Shown piece by piece: positions 11,260-20,038 of a DNA stretch of 64,000 nt. The translations under genes and the position numbers were made by a program. The notes under the pieces are model-generated. The model saw nothing but the letters and a program-made list of their open reading frames with translations, did no database searches and had not been told where the DNA came from. This stretch comes from Candidatus Acididesulfobacter guangdongensis (lineage in GTDB: Bacteria > SZUA-79 > Acidulodesulfobacterales > Acidulodesulfobacteraceae): the NCBI GenBank assembly GCA_004195045.1, contig SGBC01000002.1, positions 1 to 64,000 on the forward strand. Reading direction: 5' to 3'. Numbering within the stretch: the stretch's first letter is position 1; each line of letters opens with the position of its first letter.

Positions 11260-11304
11260 TTGTGTTTAATTTTGATAACATAATAATATAAAAATAATAT
11301 AAAA

Positions 11305-11556
11305 ATGCAAATTAAATTAAGGCTATTTGCGGCATTTAAAGATTTAATAGGAAAAAGCGAGTTAGATTTAAATTTTAAGGAAGGCGATACGTTAGAAGAC
11401 TTAAAAAACTATCTCACAACCCATTACCCTCAAATAAATCATTTACTCTGTATTTCTAAATTTGCTGTAAATATGGAGTATCAAGATTGCAATCCTGTTT
11501 TAAATAATAACGATGAAGTTACAATCATAATGCCGGTCAGCGGCGGATTAAAATAA
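11305..11556 (+). CDS. moaD: Molybdopterin synthase small subunit MoaD, with residues after the Gly-Gly
   Basis: MoaD is a ubiquitin-like sulfur carrier whose C-terminal Gly-Gly is adenylated and thiocarboxylated and then donates sulfur in molybdopterin synthase. This 83-residue protein has the family start IKLRLFAAFKDLIG and the end VTIIMPVSGG, but two more residues, Leu-Lys, follow the Gly pair before the stop. MoaD normally ends exactly at Gly-Gly. The frame is unambiguous. Either the tail is removed by a protease, or this copy is handled differently. moaE lies 15 bp downstream. Confidence 0.88.
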   Translation: MQIKLRLFAAFKDLIGKSELDLNFKEGDTLEDLKNYLTTHYPQINHLLCISKFAVNMEYQDCNPVLNNNDEVTIIMPVSGGLK

Positions 11557-11571
11557 AAAGGAATTAAAATA

Positions 11572-12000
11572 ATGGCTACCTGTAATAGTTTTTATTATAT
11601 AGATATAGTTAAAATACCCATTGATGTAAATATAGCTCTGAATTTTGTGAATGATGCAGCATCCGGTTCAACACTTTTGTTTAATGGAACGGTTAGAGAT
11701 AATGAGGACGGGACGCCCGTTAAATTTCTTTACTATGAAGCATATGAAGAAATGGCGTTCAAAGAAATAGATAAACTTATAAGCGCCGCTTTCGAAAAAT
11801 ATGATTTAAATAAGATTGCTGTTATTCATAGAACAGGAAAGATAGAAATAGGCGGAATTTCAATTTCAATTGCAGTTTCCAGCCCGCACAGAGATTCTTC
11901 TTATATAGCTTCAAAATTTTTAATAGACAATATAAAAGAAACAGTGCCTATATGGAAAAAAGAATCCTTCGGCGAATATGAAAAATGGAAAAGGATTTAA
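11572..12000 (+). CDS. moaE: Molybdopterin synthase large subunit MoaE
   Basis: MoaE binds precursor Z (cPMP) and, with thiocarboxylated MoaD, forms the molybdopterin dithiolene. The 142-residue protein has the family motifs FNGTVRDNEDG (38-48), YYEAYEEMA (54-62), VIHRTGKIEIGG (84-95), VSSPHRDSSY (102-111) and the catalytic lysine region KETVPIWKKESF (122-133). It is followed after two bases by the large activator gene, so they are probably co-transcribed. Confidence 0.93.
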   Translation: MATCNSFYYIDIVKIPIDVNIALNFVNDAASGSTLLFNGTVRDNEDGTPVKFLYYEAYEEMAFKEIDKLISAAFEKYDLNKIAVIHRTGKIEIGGISISIAVSSPHRDSSYIASKFLIDNIKETVPIWKKESFGEYEKWKRI

Positions 12001-12002
12001 CT

Positions 12003-14996
12003 ATGAATAAATTGGATAAATTTTTTTTAGGTATAGATATAGGTTCAACGACCGTTAAAACTGCGATATTAGATGAAAAATTAAATGTAGTTGCCAAAAC
12101 ATATACAAGGTCAAACGGAGAATCTCTTAAAACAGCCTACAATGTATTAGAAAATACTTTTAGTAAATTTCCGGCTGAAAATTTTTATTCAATGGGGGTT
12201 ACAGGCTCCGGTTCTAAAACTCTCGGCGATATATTAAACATACCTAATATAAACGAACTCGTTGCCCAGACAGAAGCTGTTAAATATTTTTATCCGGAGG
12301 TAAAAACAGTAATTGAAATGGGCGGGCAGGATTCAAAATTTATATTATTAAATAAAAATGAAAAAACCGGCGATATCTACTTAGATGATTTCGGATTAAA
12401 TGATTTATGCGCCGCCGGTACAGGCTCATTCTTAGATCAGCAGGCGGATAGGCTTAATATTGACATAGAAAAAGATTTTGGCAGATTAGCCGCTTCATCC
12501 GAAAATCCTGCAAAAATAGCCGGCAGATGCACAGTATTTGCTAAATCCGACATGATTCATCTGCAGCAAATTTCCACTCCTATACAGGATATAGTCGCGG
12601 GTTTGTGCTATGCCGTGGCACGGAATTTTATAGGTGTTGTCGCTAAAGGCAAAAAAATAAAAAAACCGGTAATTTTTCAAGGGGGAGTTGCATATAATAA
12701 AGGTATGATACGTGCGTTTGAAGACGTATTGGGTTTAAAGAGCGGAGAATTGATTATACCGGAGCATCATACCGTAATGGCAGCAATCGGAATTGCCCTA
12801 ATATCAAAAAACGAAGTCGAAAAAAACGGTAATAGTTGTTTTAAATTTGACGGATTGGATAAGTTAGAAAAATTTTTAGACGAGAGCAGATTGACCGGAA
12901 AATCTCACCCTAATCTTAATAAACCGCCGGCGGAAGAAGAATCTGATTTTAATTTTGACCAGAACAAAAATCTGAGCAAATATGCCGGACTGACAGTTCC
13001 TGTCTATATTGGCGTAGATACTGGCTCCGTCTCTACTAATATAGTATTATTGGATGACAGCAAAGAGCTTGTGATTAAAAAATATAAAAAAACGAACGGC
13101 GAGCCTATTAAAGTTGTAATGGAAACATTATTTGAAATTTATTGCGAGCTTACTGATTGCCATATAATTCCTGAAGTCAAAGGAGTATGCACAACCGGCT
13201 CAGGAAGATATCTGATTGCCGATTTTATAGGTGCCGATGTCGTTAAAAATGAGATAACTGCCCAGGCGGAAGCATCGGTGTTTATAGATGATAAAGTGGA
13301 TACAGTTTTTGAAATAGGCGGACAGGATTCAAAATACATAAGAATTAATAACGGCGTAGTAATAGATTTTGAAATGAATAAGGCATGCGCCGCAGGAACA
13401 GGTTCTTTTCTTGAGGAACAGGCTGATAAATTGCATATTGATATAATAAAAGAATTTTCTGAATCGGCGTTTAGAGCCGAAAATCCATGCAGTCTTGGAG
13501 AAAGATGCACGGTTTTTATGGAGTCGGATCTTGTATCGCATCAGCAGAAAGGAGCTTCAAAGGACCAGCTTCTGGCAGGACTAAGCTACTCTATAGTTGA
13601 AAACTACTTAAATAAGGTAGTGCTGGGGAAGCAGGTAGGAGAACATATTCTCTTTCAAGGCGGGGTTGCATTGAACAAGGCGGTAGTCAGCGCTTTTGAA
13701 ACTTTGTTAAATAAAAAGATTATAGTGCCTGAGCACAATGAAGTGACAGGAGCTATAGGGAGTGCATTGCTATCTTACAGAACGGAGGGAAAATCAAAAT
13801 TTGTAGGATTTGATTTAAGAAACAGAAAATATGAACAGGAATCTTTTGAATGCAAAAAATGTTCAAATCTATGCGAGGTTAATAAAGTTTCCGTGGAGAA
13901 AGAACCGCCGCATTATTACGGGGCAAGATGCGATATATTTGAGATAGAAAAAAATAAGATTAAAAAAGGCAAAAATTTTTTTATTGATAGAAAAAATTTA
14001 TTATTTGAAAAATATGATAAGGAGAAAAACGAAAATGATTTCTCTAAACCGCGCATAGGCATACCTTTATGCTTGGAAACATATGACCTGTTTCCGCTTT
14101 ATAACAGCTTATTTACAGAACTCGGTTTTACGGTAATACTATCCGATGAAACAACTAAATCTATAATAAGCAGTTCAAATATGCTGTCTATAACAGATAC
14201 ATGTCTTCCGGTTAAAGTACTTCTGGGCCATTCAAAAAATCTTATAGATAAGAAGGTGGACGCGATATTTCTGCCTGCACTGATAAATAGAGAAAAAAAT
14301 CATAAACTCCAAACGAACACCTCGCAGTGCCCGTATATACAGGGTGTTCCTTTTTCCACTAAATCGCTTGTCGATTTCGGCGGCATGTATCTTATCACGC
14401 CGGAATTTAGATTAAATAATGATAAACAGGATATAGACATAACTATTCGCAGCCTAACACATTATTTAAAAAAGTTTAAAGTTTCAAGGAAAAGAATTGT
14501 TAAGGCATTAGATAACGCATTATCTAAACAGATTGATTTTTTTAATGCACTTAAAAATAAAGGCAGGGAGATTCTTGAGAAATACGATGATATAACCGTT
14601 CTTATAGGCAGACCTTATAATGCCGGAGATGACGGAATTAATCTTGCAATTCCCGATAAAATTGCATCGTTAGGCATGACCGTCATGCCAATGGATTTTC
14701 TTGATTATAATGAAGTGTCTATATTTTCAGAACACGACAATATGTTCTGGCATGCCGGGCATAAAATATTGTCGTCAGCGAAAATAATAAAAGACAATCC
14801 TAAACTGAATGCGGTATATTTAACCAGCTACAGCTGCGGGCCAGACTCGTTTATCAAAACTTTTTTTGCTGATTATATGAAACATAAACCTTATTTAGAA
14901 ATTGAAATAGATGAACACAATGCAGACGCGGGGTATGTTACCAGACTTGAAGCTTTTTACGACAGCTTAAACAAAAACAATAAATGTTTTGTGTAA
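12003..14996 (+). CDS. Double-headed 2-hydroxyacyl-CoA dehydratase activator (BadF/HgdC type) fused to a DUF2229-like domain
   Basis: HgdC-type ATPases use ATP to push an electron from a [4Fe-4S] cluster to very low potential. This 997-residue protein holds two such ASKHA domains: the first starts GIDIGSTTVKTA and has cluster cysteines C136 and C176; the second starts GVDTGSVSTNIVLL with C462 and C502. The 40-residue spacing matches HgdC. A small cysteine group (CKKCSNLC, near 616-623) links to a DUF2229/HgdB-like region containing DTCLPVKVLLGH and YSCGPDSF. The fused family is widespread in anaerobes but its substrate is unknown. I choose the ATG at 12003, which has an AAGGA, over one 18 bases earlier inside moaE. 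The stop codon lies in a repeat element. Confidence 0.88.
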   Translation: MNKLDKFFLGIDIGSTTVKTAILDEKLNVVAKTYTRSNGESLKTAYNVLENTFSKFPAENFYSMGVTGSGSKTLGDILNIPNINELVAQTEAVKYFYPEVKTVIEMGGQDSKFILLNKNEKTGDIYLDDFGLNDLCAAGTGSFLDQQADRLNIDIEKDFGRLAASSENPAKIAGRCTVFAKSDMIHLQQISTPIQDIVAGLCYAVARNFIGVVAKGKKIKKPVIFQGGVAYNKGMIRAFEDVLGLKSGELIIPEHHTVMAAIGIALISKNEVEKNGNSCFKFDGLDKLEKFLDESRLTGKSHPNLNKPPAEEESDFNFDQNKNLSKYAGLTVPVYIGVDTGSVSTNIVLLDDSKELVIKKYKKTNGEPIKVVMETLFEIYCELTDCHIIPEVKGVCTTGSGRYLIADFIGADVVKNEITAQAEASVFIDDKVDTVFEIGGQDSKYIRINNGVVIDFEMNKACAAGTGSFLEEQADKLHIDIIKEFSESAFRAENPCSLGERCTVFMESDLVSHQQKGASKDQLLAGLSYSIVENYLNKVVLGKQVGEHILFQGGVALNKAVVSAFETLLNKKIIVPEHNEVTGAIGSALLSYRTEGKSKFVGFDLRNRKYEQESFECKKCSNLCEVNKVSVEKEPPHYYGARCDIFEIEKNKIKKGKNFFIDRKNLLFEKYDKEKNENDFSKPRIGIPLCLETYDLFPLYNSLFTELGFTVILSDETTKSIISSSNMLSITDTCLPVKVLLGHSKNLIDKKVDAIFLPALINREKNHKLQTNTSQCPYIQGVPFSTKSLVDFGGMYLITPEFRLNNDKQDIDITIRSLTHYLKKFKVSRKRIVKALDNALSKQIDFFNALKNKGREILEKYDDITVLIGRPYNAGDDGINLAIPDKIASLGMTVMPMDFLDYNEVSIFSEHDNMFWHAGHKILSSAKIIKDNPKLNAVYLTSYSCGPDSFIKTFFADYMKHKPYLEIEIDEHNADAGYVTRLEAFYDSLNKNNKCFV

Positions 14997-15137
14997 GATT
15001 AATTTTTTTGCAAATATTTTCTTTGTTAATTGAACTACTCCATATGCAAAAAAATAAAATCTGACACCTTTTTCTTATATTTTGCGTAGCCGAGCAAAGA
15101 AATGTATTAATATTTTCTATTGCAGGATTAAAATTAA
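14991..15137. repeat. Palindromic interspersed repeat, copy 1
   Basis: A left arm (GTGTAAGATTAATTTTTTT...) and an inverted right arm (...AAAATCTGACACC) flank about 32 bp, followed by a conserved 60-bp tail. It is nearly identical to 32405-32556. The outer left arm differs by one base from copy 2, and that difference makes the TAA stop of the preceding gene. No transposase is encoded, so it looks like a MITE or REP-type element mobilised in trans. Confidence 0.75.
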
Positions 15138-15280
15138 TGATTTCATTTGACATCTAATTTTATAAATTATATAATAATAATTACTATAATATAAATTTAT
15201 TGTGATGTTATGCATTTTATGTATAGGCAAACGTTTATATTTAAATAAAATTTTAATGTAAAAATCTTGATAATATATTA

Positions 15281-15306
15281 CTTAATAATTATTATTAATT
15301 ATTAAG
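15281..15306 (+). promoter_or_regulatory. PerR/Fur-type operator in the perR promoter
   Basis: CTTAATAATT (15281-15290) and AATTATTAAG (15297-15306) are perfect inverted repeats, and the segment contains a 7-1-7 dyad TAATAAT-T-ATTATTA (15283-15297), one change per half from the PerR box TTATAAT-N-ATTATAA. TATAAT at 15314-15319 is a likely -10 box, so the operator covers the -35 area. This implies autoregulation of the gene downstream. Confidence 0.7.
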
Positions 15307-15355
15307 TATAAGTTATAATTTAATCTAATTCATTATAGAGAGACAAATAAATAAA

Positions 15356-15811
15356 ATGATTAACAATAGCAGATTAGACCAAATATTAAATAAAGTAAAA
15401 AAACACGGTTATAGCCTTACGCCTCAAAGATATGAAATTATCAGGATACTTGCGGAATCAAAAAATCATCCTTCAGCAGTTGATGTTTATTCAAAGGTAA
15501 AATCCGTTTATCCTATGATTTCTCTGAACACCGTATATAAAAATATTGCAATGCTTTTGGAAATAAATGAAGTCCGCGAAATTAAATCTTTTCAAAGCGC
15601 TGTCAGATATGACGGCGATGTGTCCCCTCATGCGCATATAATTTGCAGAAATTGCAAAGAAATAATTGATTTGCAGGTTTACGACGATTCGAACGATGAA
15701 ATGACTGAAATTTATATTAACCCTAAATTGAAAAAAGAATATAATATAACGGGATATAATGTAGAGTTTTTCGGTCTATGTAATAATTGCAGAAATAAAA
15801 CTTCAAATTAA
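15356..15811 (+). CDS. perR: Peroxide/iron-responsive repressor of the Fur family, PerR-like
   Basis: PerR represses oxidative-stress genes and senses peroxide by metal-catalysed oxidation of its histidines. This 151-residue protein has the winged helix (LTPQRYEIIRIL) and the zinc cysteines C97, C100, C142 and C145. The regulatory metal ligands match Bacillus PerR with an offset of one: H38, D86, H92, H94 and D105. The aspartate at 105, where Fur usually has glutamate, favours PerR. A well-formed PerR-type box precedes it. It ends 11 bp from the convergent iorB. Confidence 0.85.
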   Translation: MINNSRLDQILNKVKKHGYSLTPQRYEIIRILAESKNHPSAVDVYSKVKSVYPMISLNTVYKNIAMLLEINEVREIKSFQSAVRYDGDVSPHAHIICRNCKEIIDLQVYDDSNDEMTEIYINPKLKKEYNITGYNVEFFGLCNNCRNKTSN

Positions 15812-15822
15812 TACCTTTTTTG

Positions 15823-16413
15823 TTAAGAATTAGCAAAATCGTAACCTGCGATTAAAGTGTTTATGTAATTCTTTTTTTCAGCATCGTTTTTAGCCATAGA
15901 AGCTAAAACAGACGTAATATTATTTAAATCAATTATCCCTGATTTAGCAGATAATGCTCCCAGCAAAGAAATGTTGGGGCTTACTTTATTTTTACCCATT
16001 AGATCAGTATTTGCTATTTTTTCTACCGGAATTTTAAGCAGATTAGCTGTTTTTTGTTTTATATTCTTGTCAACATTATCATTGTCTGAAAGAAAATAAT
16101 TGCATATATTAAATTTAGAATAATTGACTAACACTATTGTGCTGCTGTCAAAAAATTCTAAATAGTTCATTGCAGACTGATAATCTAGACTGACTAATGC
16201 GTTTATATTTTTTGCGCATACGGCAGAACGTACACTGCCAATTTTTATCAGGCTGGAAGAAAAATTGTAATTAGAAATATTTGACAACGATTTAATTGCG
16301 ATTGATGTATTATAATTTTCATTTAATAATGATAAATATAATATCTGACTTAAAAATTTTATCTCTTCGATGTCAGCTCCGTTAATAACAAAATTAAAAT
16401 TTATATTTTCCAT
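15823..16413 (-). CDS. Degenerate indolepyruvate ferredoxin oxidoreductase beta subunit-like protein (IorB)
   Basis: IorB carries the gamma-type domain of indolepyruvate:ferredoxin oxidoreductase. This 196-residue protein keeps the general layout: a starting strand NFVINGA, a strand LIKIGSVRSAVCAKNINALVSLD corresponding to the usual RIG...ADLLLGLE region, and STIVLVNY. The hallmark GxGGQG is replaced by NGADIE and the HGMAQRGG segment by SLSNISNYN. It is very Asn/Ile/Ser-rich. The frame is intact with an AAAGGA ribosome site. It sits next to an equally eroded iorA, so both probably still form a complex, but catalysis looks unlikely. Confidence 0.65.
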   Translation of the reverse strand: MENINFNFVINGADIEEIKFLSQILYLSLLNENYNTSIAIKSLSNISNYNFSSSLIKIGSVRSAVCAKNINALVSLDYQSAMNYLEFFDSSTIVLVNYSKFNICNYFLSDNDNVDKNIKQKTANLLKIPVEKIANTDLMGKNKVSPNISLLGALSAKSGIIDLNNITSVLASMAKNDAEKKNYINTLIAGYDFANS

Positions 16414-16433
16414 CTATTTTACATATCCTTTTT

Positions 16434-16484
16434 AAAATAAATTTAAGTTTAAAATAAATTTAAGTTTAAAATAAATTTAAGTTT
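16434..16484. repeat. Three exact 17-bp tandem repeats between iorA and iorB
   Basis: AAAATAAATTTAAGTTT occurs three times head to tail, with a decayed fourth copy to about 16501. It lies in the 126-bp gap upstream of iorB and downstream of iorA, and could affect their relative expression or simply be slippage in AT-rich DNA. Confidence 0.85.
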
Positions 16485-16539
16485 AAAACAAATTTTATTT
16501 ATAATTTAATTTCATAATGTTTTGCGATTATAAGTAAGA

Positions 16540-18324
16540 CTAAGTAATTTTATTTTTTTTAAATTTTTTTAGATTAATTTTATTTTCTATGCTATCCTCA
16601 ATTTTTACTTTTTTTCTTTTATACATTTTTATAGCGTTATGAGGACAAATTGCAATACATAATTTACAATGCGTGCATATAACAGGATCAATAACAAAAT
16701 TATTTGTTTCCTCTATTTTAATAGCAGGACAGCCGCTAGTTTGAAAGCATAGTTTGCATTCAAATTTTAAACAAATATCGTTATTGATTTTTAAATATTT
16801 ATAAAAATTATAATTCTTCGTTCCGTTAGATTTTTTTAGGCAACTGTCTTCAATAAAAATAAGGTTAGCTTTATATTTTATTTTAAAATCATGAAGAGTT
16901 AAGTTATTTCTTAATATTTCCGATTTTATGTTTTTTAGCTGCGGTAAATCATAATTAATTTTTATAGAATTATTGCTATAATCGAAAATTGAATCATAAA
17001 CAACAAAATAAATTGTTTCTTTAGGGGCGAGGTTGTTTATCTTATCAATAATTAAGTTAATATTATTTAAGAAATTAGAATAAGATATAATTAGGTAAAT
17101 TTTTTTGTTTAAATTTTTAGTATCCAGGTTTGAAATAAAATAAACAGGCTCTTTTATCAAAAATAAATCAGGAAATGAAAATTTTAAAGGACTTGACGAT
17201 ATAAGCGAAAAGCAATTTGTATCTCCTACTAAGATGGTATCTTTATTTTCAATTTTATTTATTTTCAGTAAAAAGGCAAAAAGGTTGCATCCTATACAGA
17301 AAGAGGGACTGGCATGAACATCTGCCGGAGTAAAATTTTCCAGATAAAAACAGCCAGAATTTTCATTGGCAGAATTATTTATTAAAGTTAATTTATTAAA
17401 TTTAATTTTATTATTACTCTTAAAAAAAGAATATAGCGGTTTTGATAATAGGTTGTAACTGTCATAAATGATAATCTGTTTAAATAATTTTTCCGGAATA
17501 TTATCAAATATGTTTTTAAGTTTTTCTATGTCTAACGGATTTAATAATTTAAAATAAATTATATTATCTTCGCTAAACTTTTCTATTATCTCCGGAAAAG
17601 CCTTAGAGTCGCATAAAATTAAATTATCAGAGTTTTCATTCAGCATAAATTCAATAGAATTATTGTAATTTCTAAAACCTTCATAATTAGCCGGCAAAAT
17701 AAATTGATTTTTATCGGATTCTGAATTGTCGGCTGCCTTAAGAACAGTTTTTGCTTCAGTCCTTTCCGCAAATTTATTGTTGTCGCATATTTTATATTCA
17801 GACAATATAGAATTATTAAGATAAATTATCACGGGAAGTTTTAACTTTTCAGACAGCTGAAATTTAGAAGGGATTAAATCAATAAATTCATCTAATTTAG
17901 AATAATTAAAAATAGGAAATTTTTTTTCAATTTCGGTGGAAAAATTATTATAGCTGTTTCTATTAAGAAGACATATTACTATGCCGCCATAAAATTGATT
18001 TGGTTTTAAAAAAATGTCTTCAAGCTGAGAAAAACTAAAAAAAGAACCGGCATTGCAGACAATAAAACTTCTCTGTCTGGCAATGCTTAAGGCGAATACG
18101 CTGAACCATAGCAAATTAATATTCGAGTATTTTTTAACCCCAGAAAAATCTAAAGATAGATCTAATAATATCTCAGGCAATAAATAATTAATATCCTCAT
18201 CATAAAAAAGATTATTTACGCCATTACCCTTAGCTCTTTGAAAAATTATTTCAATGCCGGGAATTATTTTTTTTTCAAATTTGTTCAAAAGAGCATTTTT
18301 ATTATTTTTATTAAATAATTGCAT
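16540..18324 (-). CDS. Degenerate indolepyruvate ferredoxin oxidoreductase alpha subunit-like protein (IorA)
   Basis: IorA binds thiamine diphosphate (TPP) and Fe-S clusters and oxidises aryl-pyruvates to aryl-acetyl-CoA with ferredoxin. This 594-residue protein has IorA length and order: an N-terminal transketolase-like half, a SFCIGC motif (341-346), a GDTNCFSL remnant (367-374), and a C-terminal ferredoxin domain (about 518-562). The TPP/Mg motif expected as GDSTFFHSG is instead YLIISYSNF (410-418), and the NEKVA and GMNVA segments of the N-half are gone. The second cluster set C550-x2-C553-x2-C556-x3-C560-P is intact; the first has lost its usual spacing. The frame is uninterrupted, so it is kept but probably not a normal oxidoreductase. 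Confidence 0.7.
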   Translation of the reverse strand: MQLFNKNNKNALLNKFEKKIIPGIEIIFQRAKGNGVNNLFYDEDINYLLPEILLDLSLDFSGVKKYSNINLLWFSVFALSIARQRSFIVCNAGSFFSFSQLEDIFLKPNQFYGGIVICLLNRNSYNNFSTEIEKKFPIFNYSKLDEFIDLIPSKFQLSEKLKLPVIIYLNNSILSEYKICDNNKFAERTEAKTVLKAADNSESDKNQFILPANYEGFRNYNNSIEFMLNENSDNLILCDSKAFPEIIEKFSEDNIIYFKLLNPLDIEKLKNIFDNIPEKLFKQIIIYDSYNLLSKPLYSFFKSNNKIKFNKLTLINNSANENSGCFYLENFTPADVHASPSFCIGCNLFAFLLKINKIENKDTILVGDTNCFSLISSSPLKFSFPDLFLIKEPVYFISNLDTKNLNKKIYLIISYSNFLNNINLIIDKINNLAPKETIYFVVYDSIFDYSNNSIKINYDLPQLKNIKSEILRNNLTLHDFKIKYKANLIFIEDSCLKKSNGTKNYNFYKYLKINNDICLKFECKLCFQTSGCPAIKIEETNNFVIDPVICTHCKLCIAICPHNAIKMYKRKKVKIEDSIENKINLKKFKKNKIT

Positions 18325-18538
18325 AATTTATCTTTAATTAATTTAGTAAAAGAAATTAAGTAATAATTATCTTACGTCCAAAGTTTTGTGCAGATAGGTA
18401 GTTATTTATCTACACAAACAGCGCAGCGTATCCTGCTGGTGCCCTGCTTGTCATATCTTTGTAGTTTATGTTATTTAAATATTATTTTATATTTATTTAT
18501 GTTCAAGATGCAAGAGTATCAGTTAAATTTAATAATAT

Positions 18539-20038
18539 TTACATAAGGTCTATAGGTTCGGCGCCTTCAATTTTACCGCCTTTAACATCTTTTTTTGCCG
18601 CAGATAAAATTGTTGCAACTAAATTAATTGCAACTAAAGTGAACATAACAAATGCTATGCCGTGAACAAATGCGTTGTTTTTTATCAGTTCAGAAACTTT
18701 TGAAATGTGTATATGATGAGAAACCATATAATTTGTTAAATAGTTATGTCGTAAGGAAGTAAATAAAAGACCTGAAATGGCAACGCCGAATATTAATCCC
18801 AAAGCCCGCATCATATTCAGTATCCCGCCTGCGACGCCGAGTCTTTCCGGAGGAGCAGAATGCATTATGCTGCTGTTGTTAGGCGGCGTAAAAAGACCCA
18901 TACCGATTCCCAATACTATAAACTCTATCAGCAGTAAAATAATGTTTGCGCTTGTTCCGATGAAAACAAAACTGAGAGTTGCTATTGTACATACAAACAT
19001 TCCTAGCGACGTCATTATTCTTGAGCCTATTTTATCGGAGATAGACCCGGCAAAAGGCGCTATAATAGCCATTGAAAGAGGGATAGGCGTTAACATGATA
19101 CCTGTCGCTGCAGCATTATATTTTAAAACCTCCTCAAAATAAAACGGCATTAGAAACAGGACGGCAAATAGGACGTAATACGACATCATTCCAGTTATAT
19201 TTCCTGCAGAAAAAGCCCATTTTTTAAATAGTGTTAAATCAATCATCGGATGTTCCACTTTTAATTCTATATATACAAAAAGCGGCAGCAAGATAGCAGC
19301 AGCAATAAAAAATCCGATTATTAAAGGTGATGACCAGCCGAATGTGCTCCCCTGGTTAACTGCCAGAACCAGCAATGCAAGACCCGCCGCAAAAACGGAA
19401 ATTCCGAAGAAATCTATTTTTTCCTTTTTCTCGTTTTTCTTGCTTGCCGGTAAAATATACATGGCTGCGATTGTTCCTATTATTCCTATGGGAACATTAA
19501 CGTAGAATATAAATCTCCAGCCGATTGCGCTTATAATCATACCGCCTATAAAAGGTCCGATTGACATTGCAATAGCCTGGACAGCACCTTGAAGACCGAT
19601 CGCCTTTCCTAATTCATTTGAAGGAAACGCTTGAGTTATTATAGCAACGGAGTTTGCCTGAAGCATTCCAGCACCGACAGCCTGAATAACACGAGACGCT
19701 ATAATAAAATTTGCATTAGGAGCAAAACCGCATAGCGCAGAACCGGTTGTGAAAACAATGAAACCTATATTATACATCTTTGTTCTGCCGAACATATCGG
19801 CGAGTCTGCCGAAAAGCGGCAGGAATATTGTAAGAGTAAGCATATAAGCCATGGCAACCCACTCTATGACCGCCATAGAAACTTTAAAGCCATGTTCCAT
19901 GGTCGGCATGGCAACATTTACTATGCTGACATCAAGCGCCGACATGGTCGCGCCTATTAAAACCGTGGTAAGGATAAACCATTTCCAGTTTGGATGAGAA
20001 ACAAAATAAGGGTGCGGTAAAGAACTTGTTTTATCCAA
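18539..20038 (-). CDS. MFS multidrug transporter, DHA2 (EmrB/QacA) family
   Basis: This 499-residue, 14-helix drug:proton antiporter has the DHA2 hallmarks: ALDVSIVNVAMPTM in helix 1, the motif A loop GRLADMFGRTKMY after helix 2, VIQAVGAGMLQANSVAII, and the motif C-like region ...GLQGAVQAIAMSIGPFIGG. It should sit in the cytoplasmic membrane and expel hydrophobic toxicants. No EmrA-type membrane fusion gene is beside it. A GGAGG lies before the start. The downstream 214 bp up to iorA hold no clear terminator. Confidence 0.92.
   Translation of the reverse strand: MDKTSSLPHPYFVSHPNWKWFILTTVLIGATMSALDVSIVNVAMPTMEHGFKVSMAVIEWVAMAYMLTLTIFLPLFGRLADMFGRTKMYNIGFIVFTTGSALCGFAPNANFIIASRVIQAVGAGMLQANSVAIITQAFPSNELGKAIGLQGAVQAIAMSIGPFIGGMIISAIGWRFIFYVNVPIGIIGTIAAMYILPASKKNEKKEKIDFFGISVFAAGLALLVLAVNQGSTFGWSSPLIIGFFIAAAILLPLFVYIELKVEHPMIDLTLFKKWAFSAGNITGMMSYYVLFAVLFLMPFYFEEVLKYNAAATGIMLTPIPLSMAIIAPFAGSISDKIGSRIMTSLGMFVCTIATLSFVFIGTSANIILLLIEFIVLGIGMGLFTPPNNSSIMHSAPPERLGVAGGILNMMRALGLIFGVAISGLLFTSLRHNYLTNYMVSHHIHISKVSELIKNNAFVHGIAFVMFTLVAINLVATILSAAKKDVKGGKIEGAEPIDLM

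Noticed and set aside
13139-13510. 123-codon antisense frame in the activator gene
   Set aside because: It has no motif, and the sense strand is a clear HgdC domain.
14938-15153. 71-codon minus-strand frame over the interspersed repeat
   Set aside because: It is created by the repeat arms and the end of the activator gene, and shows no protein-like features.
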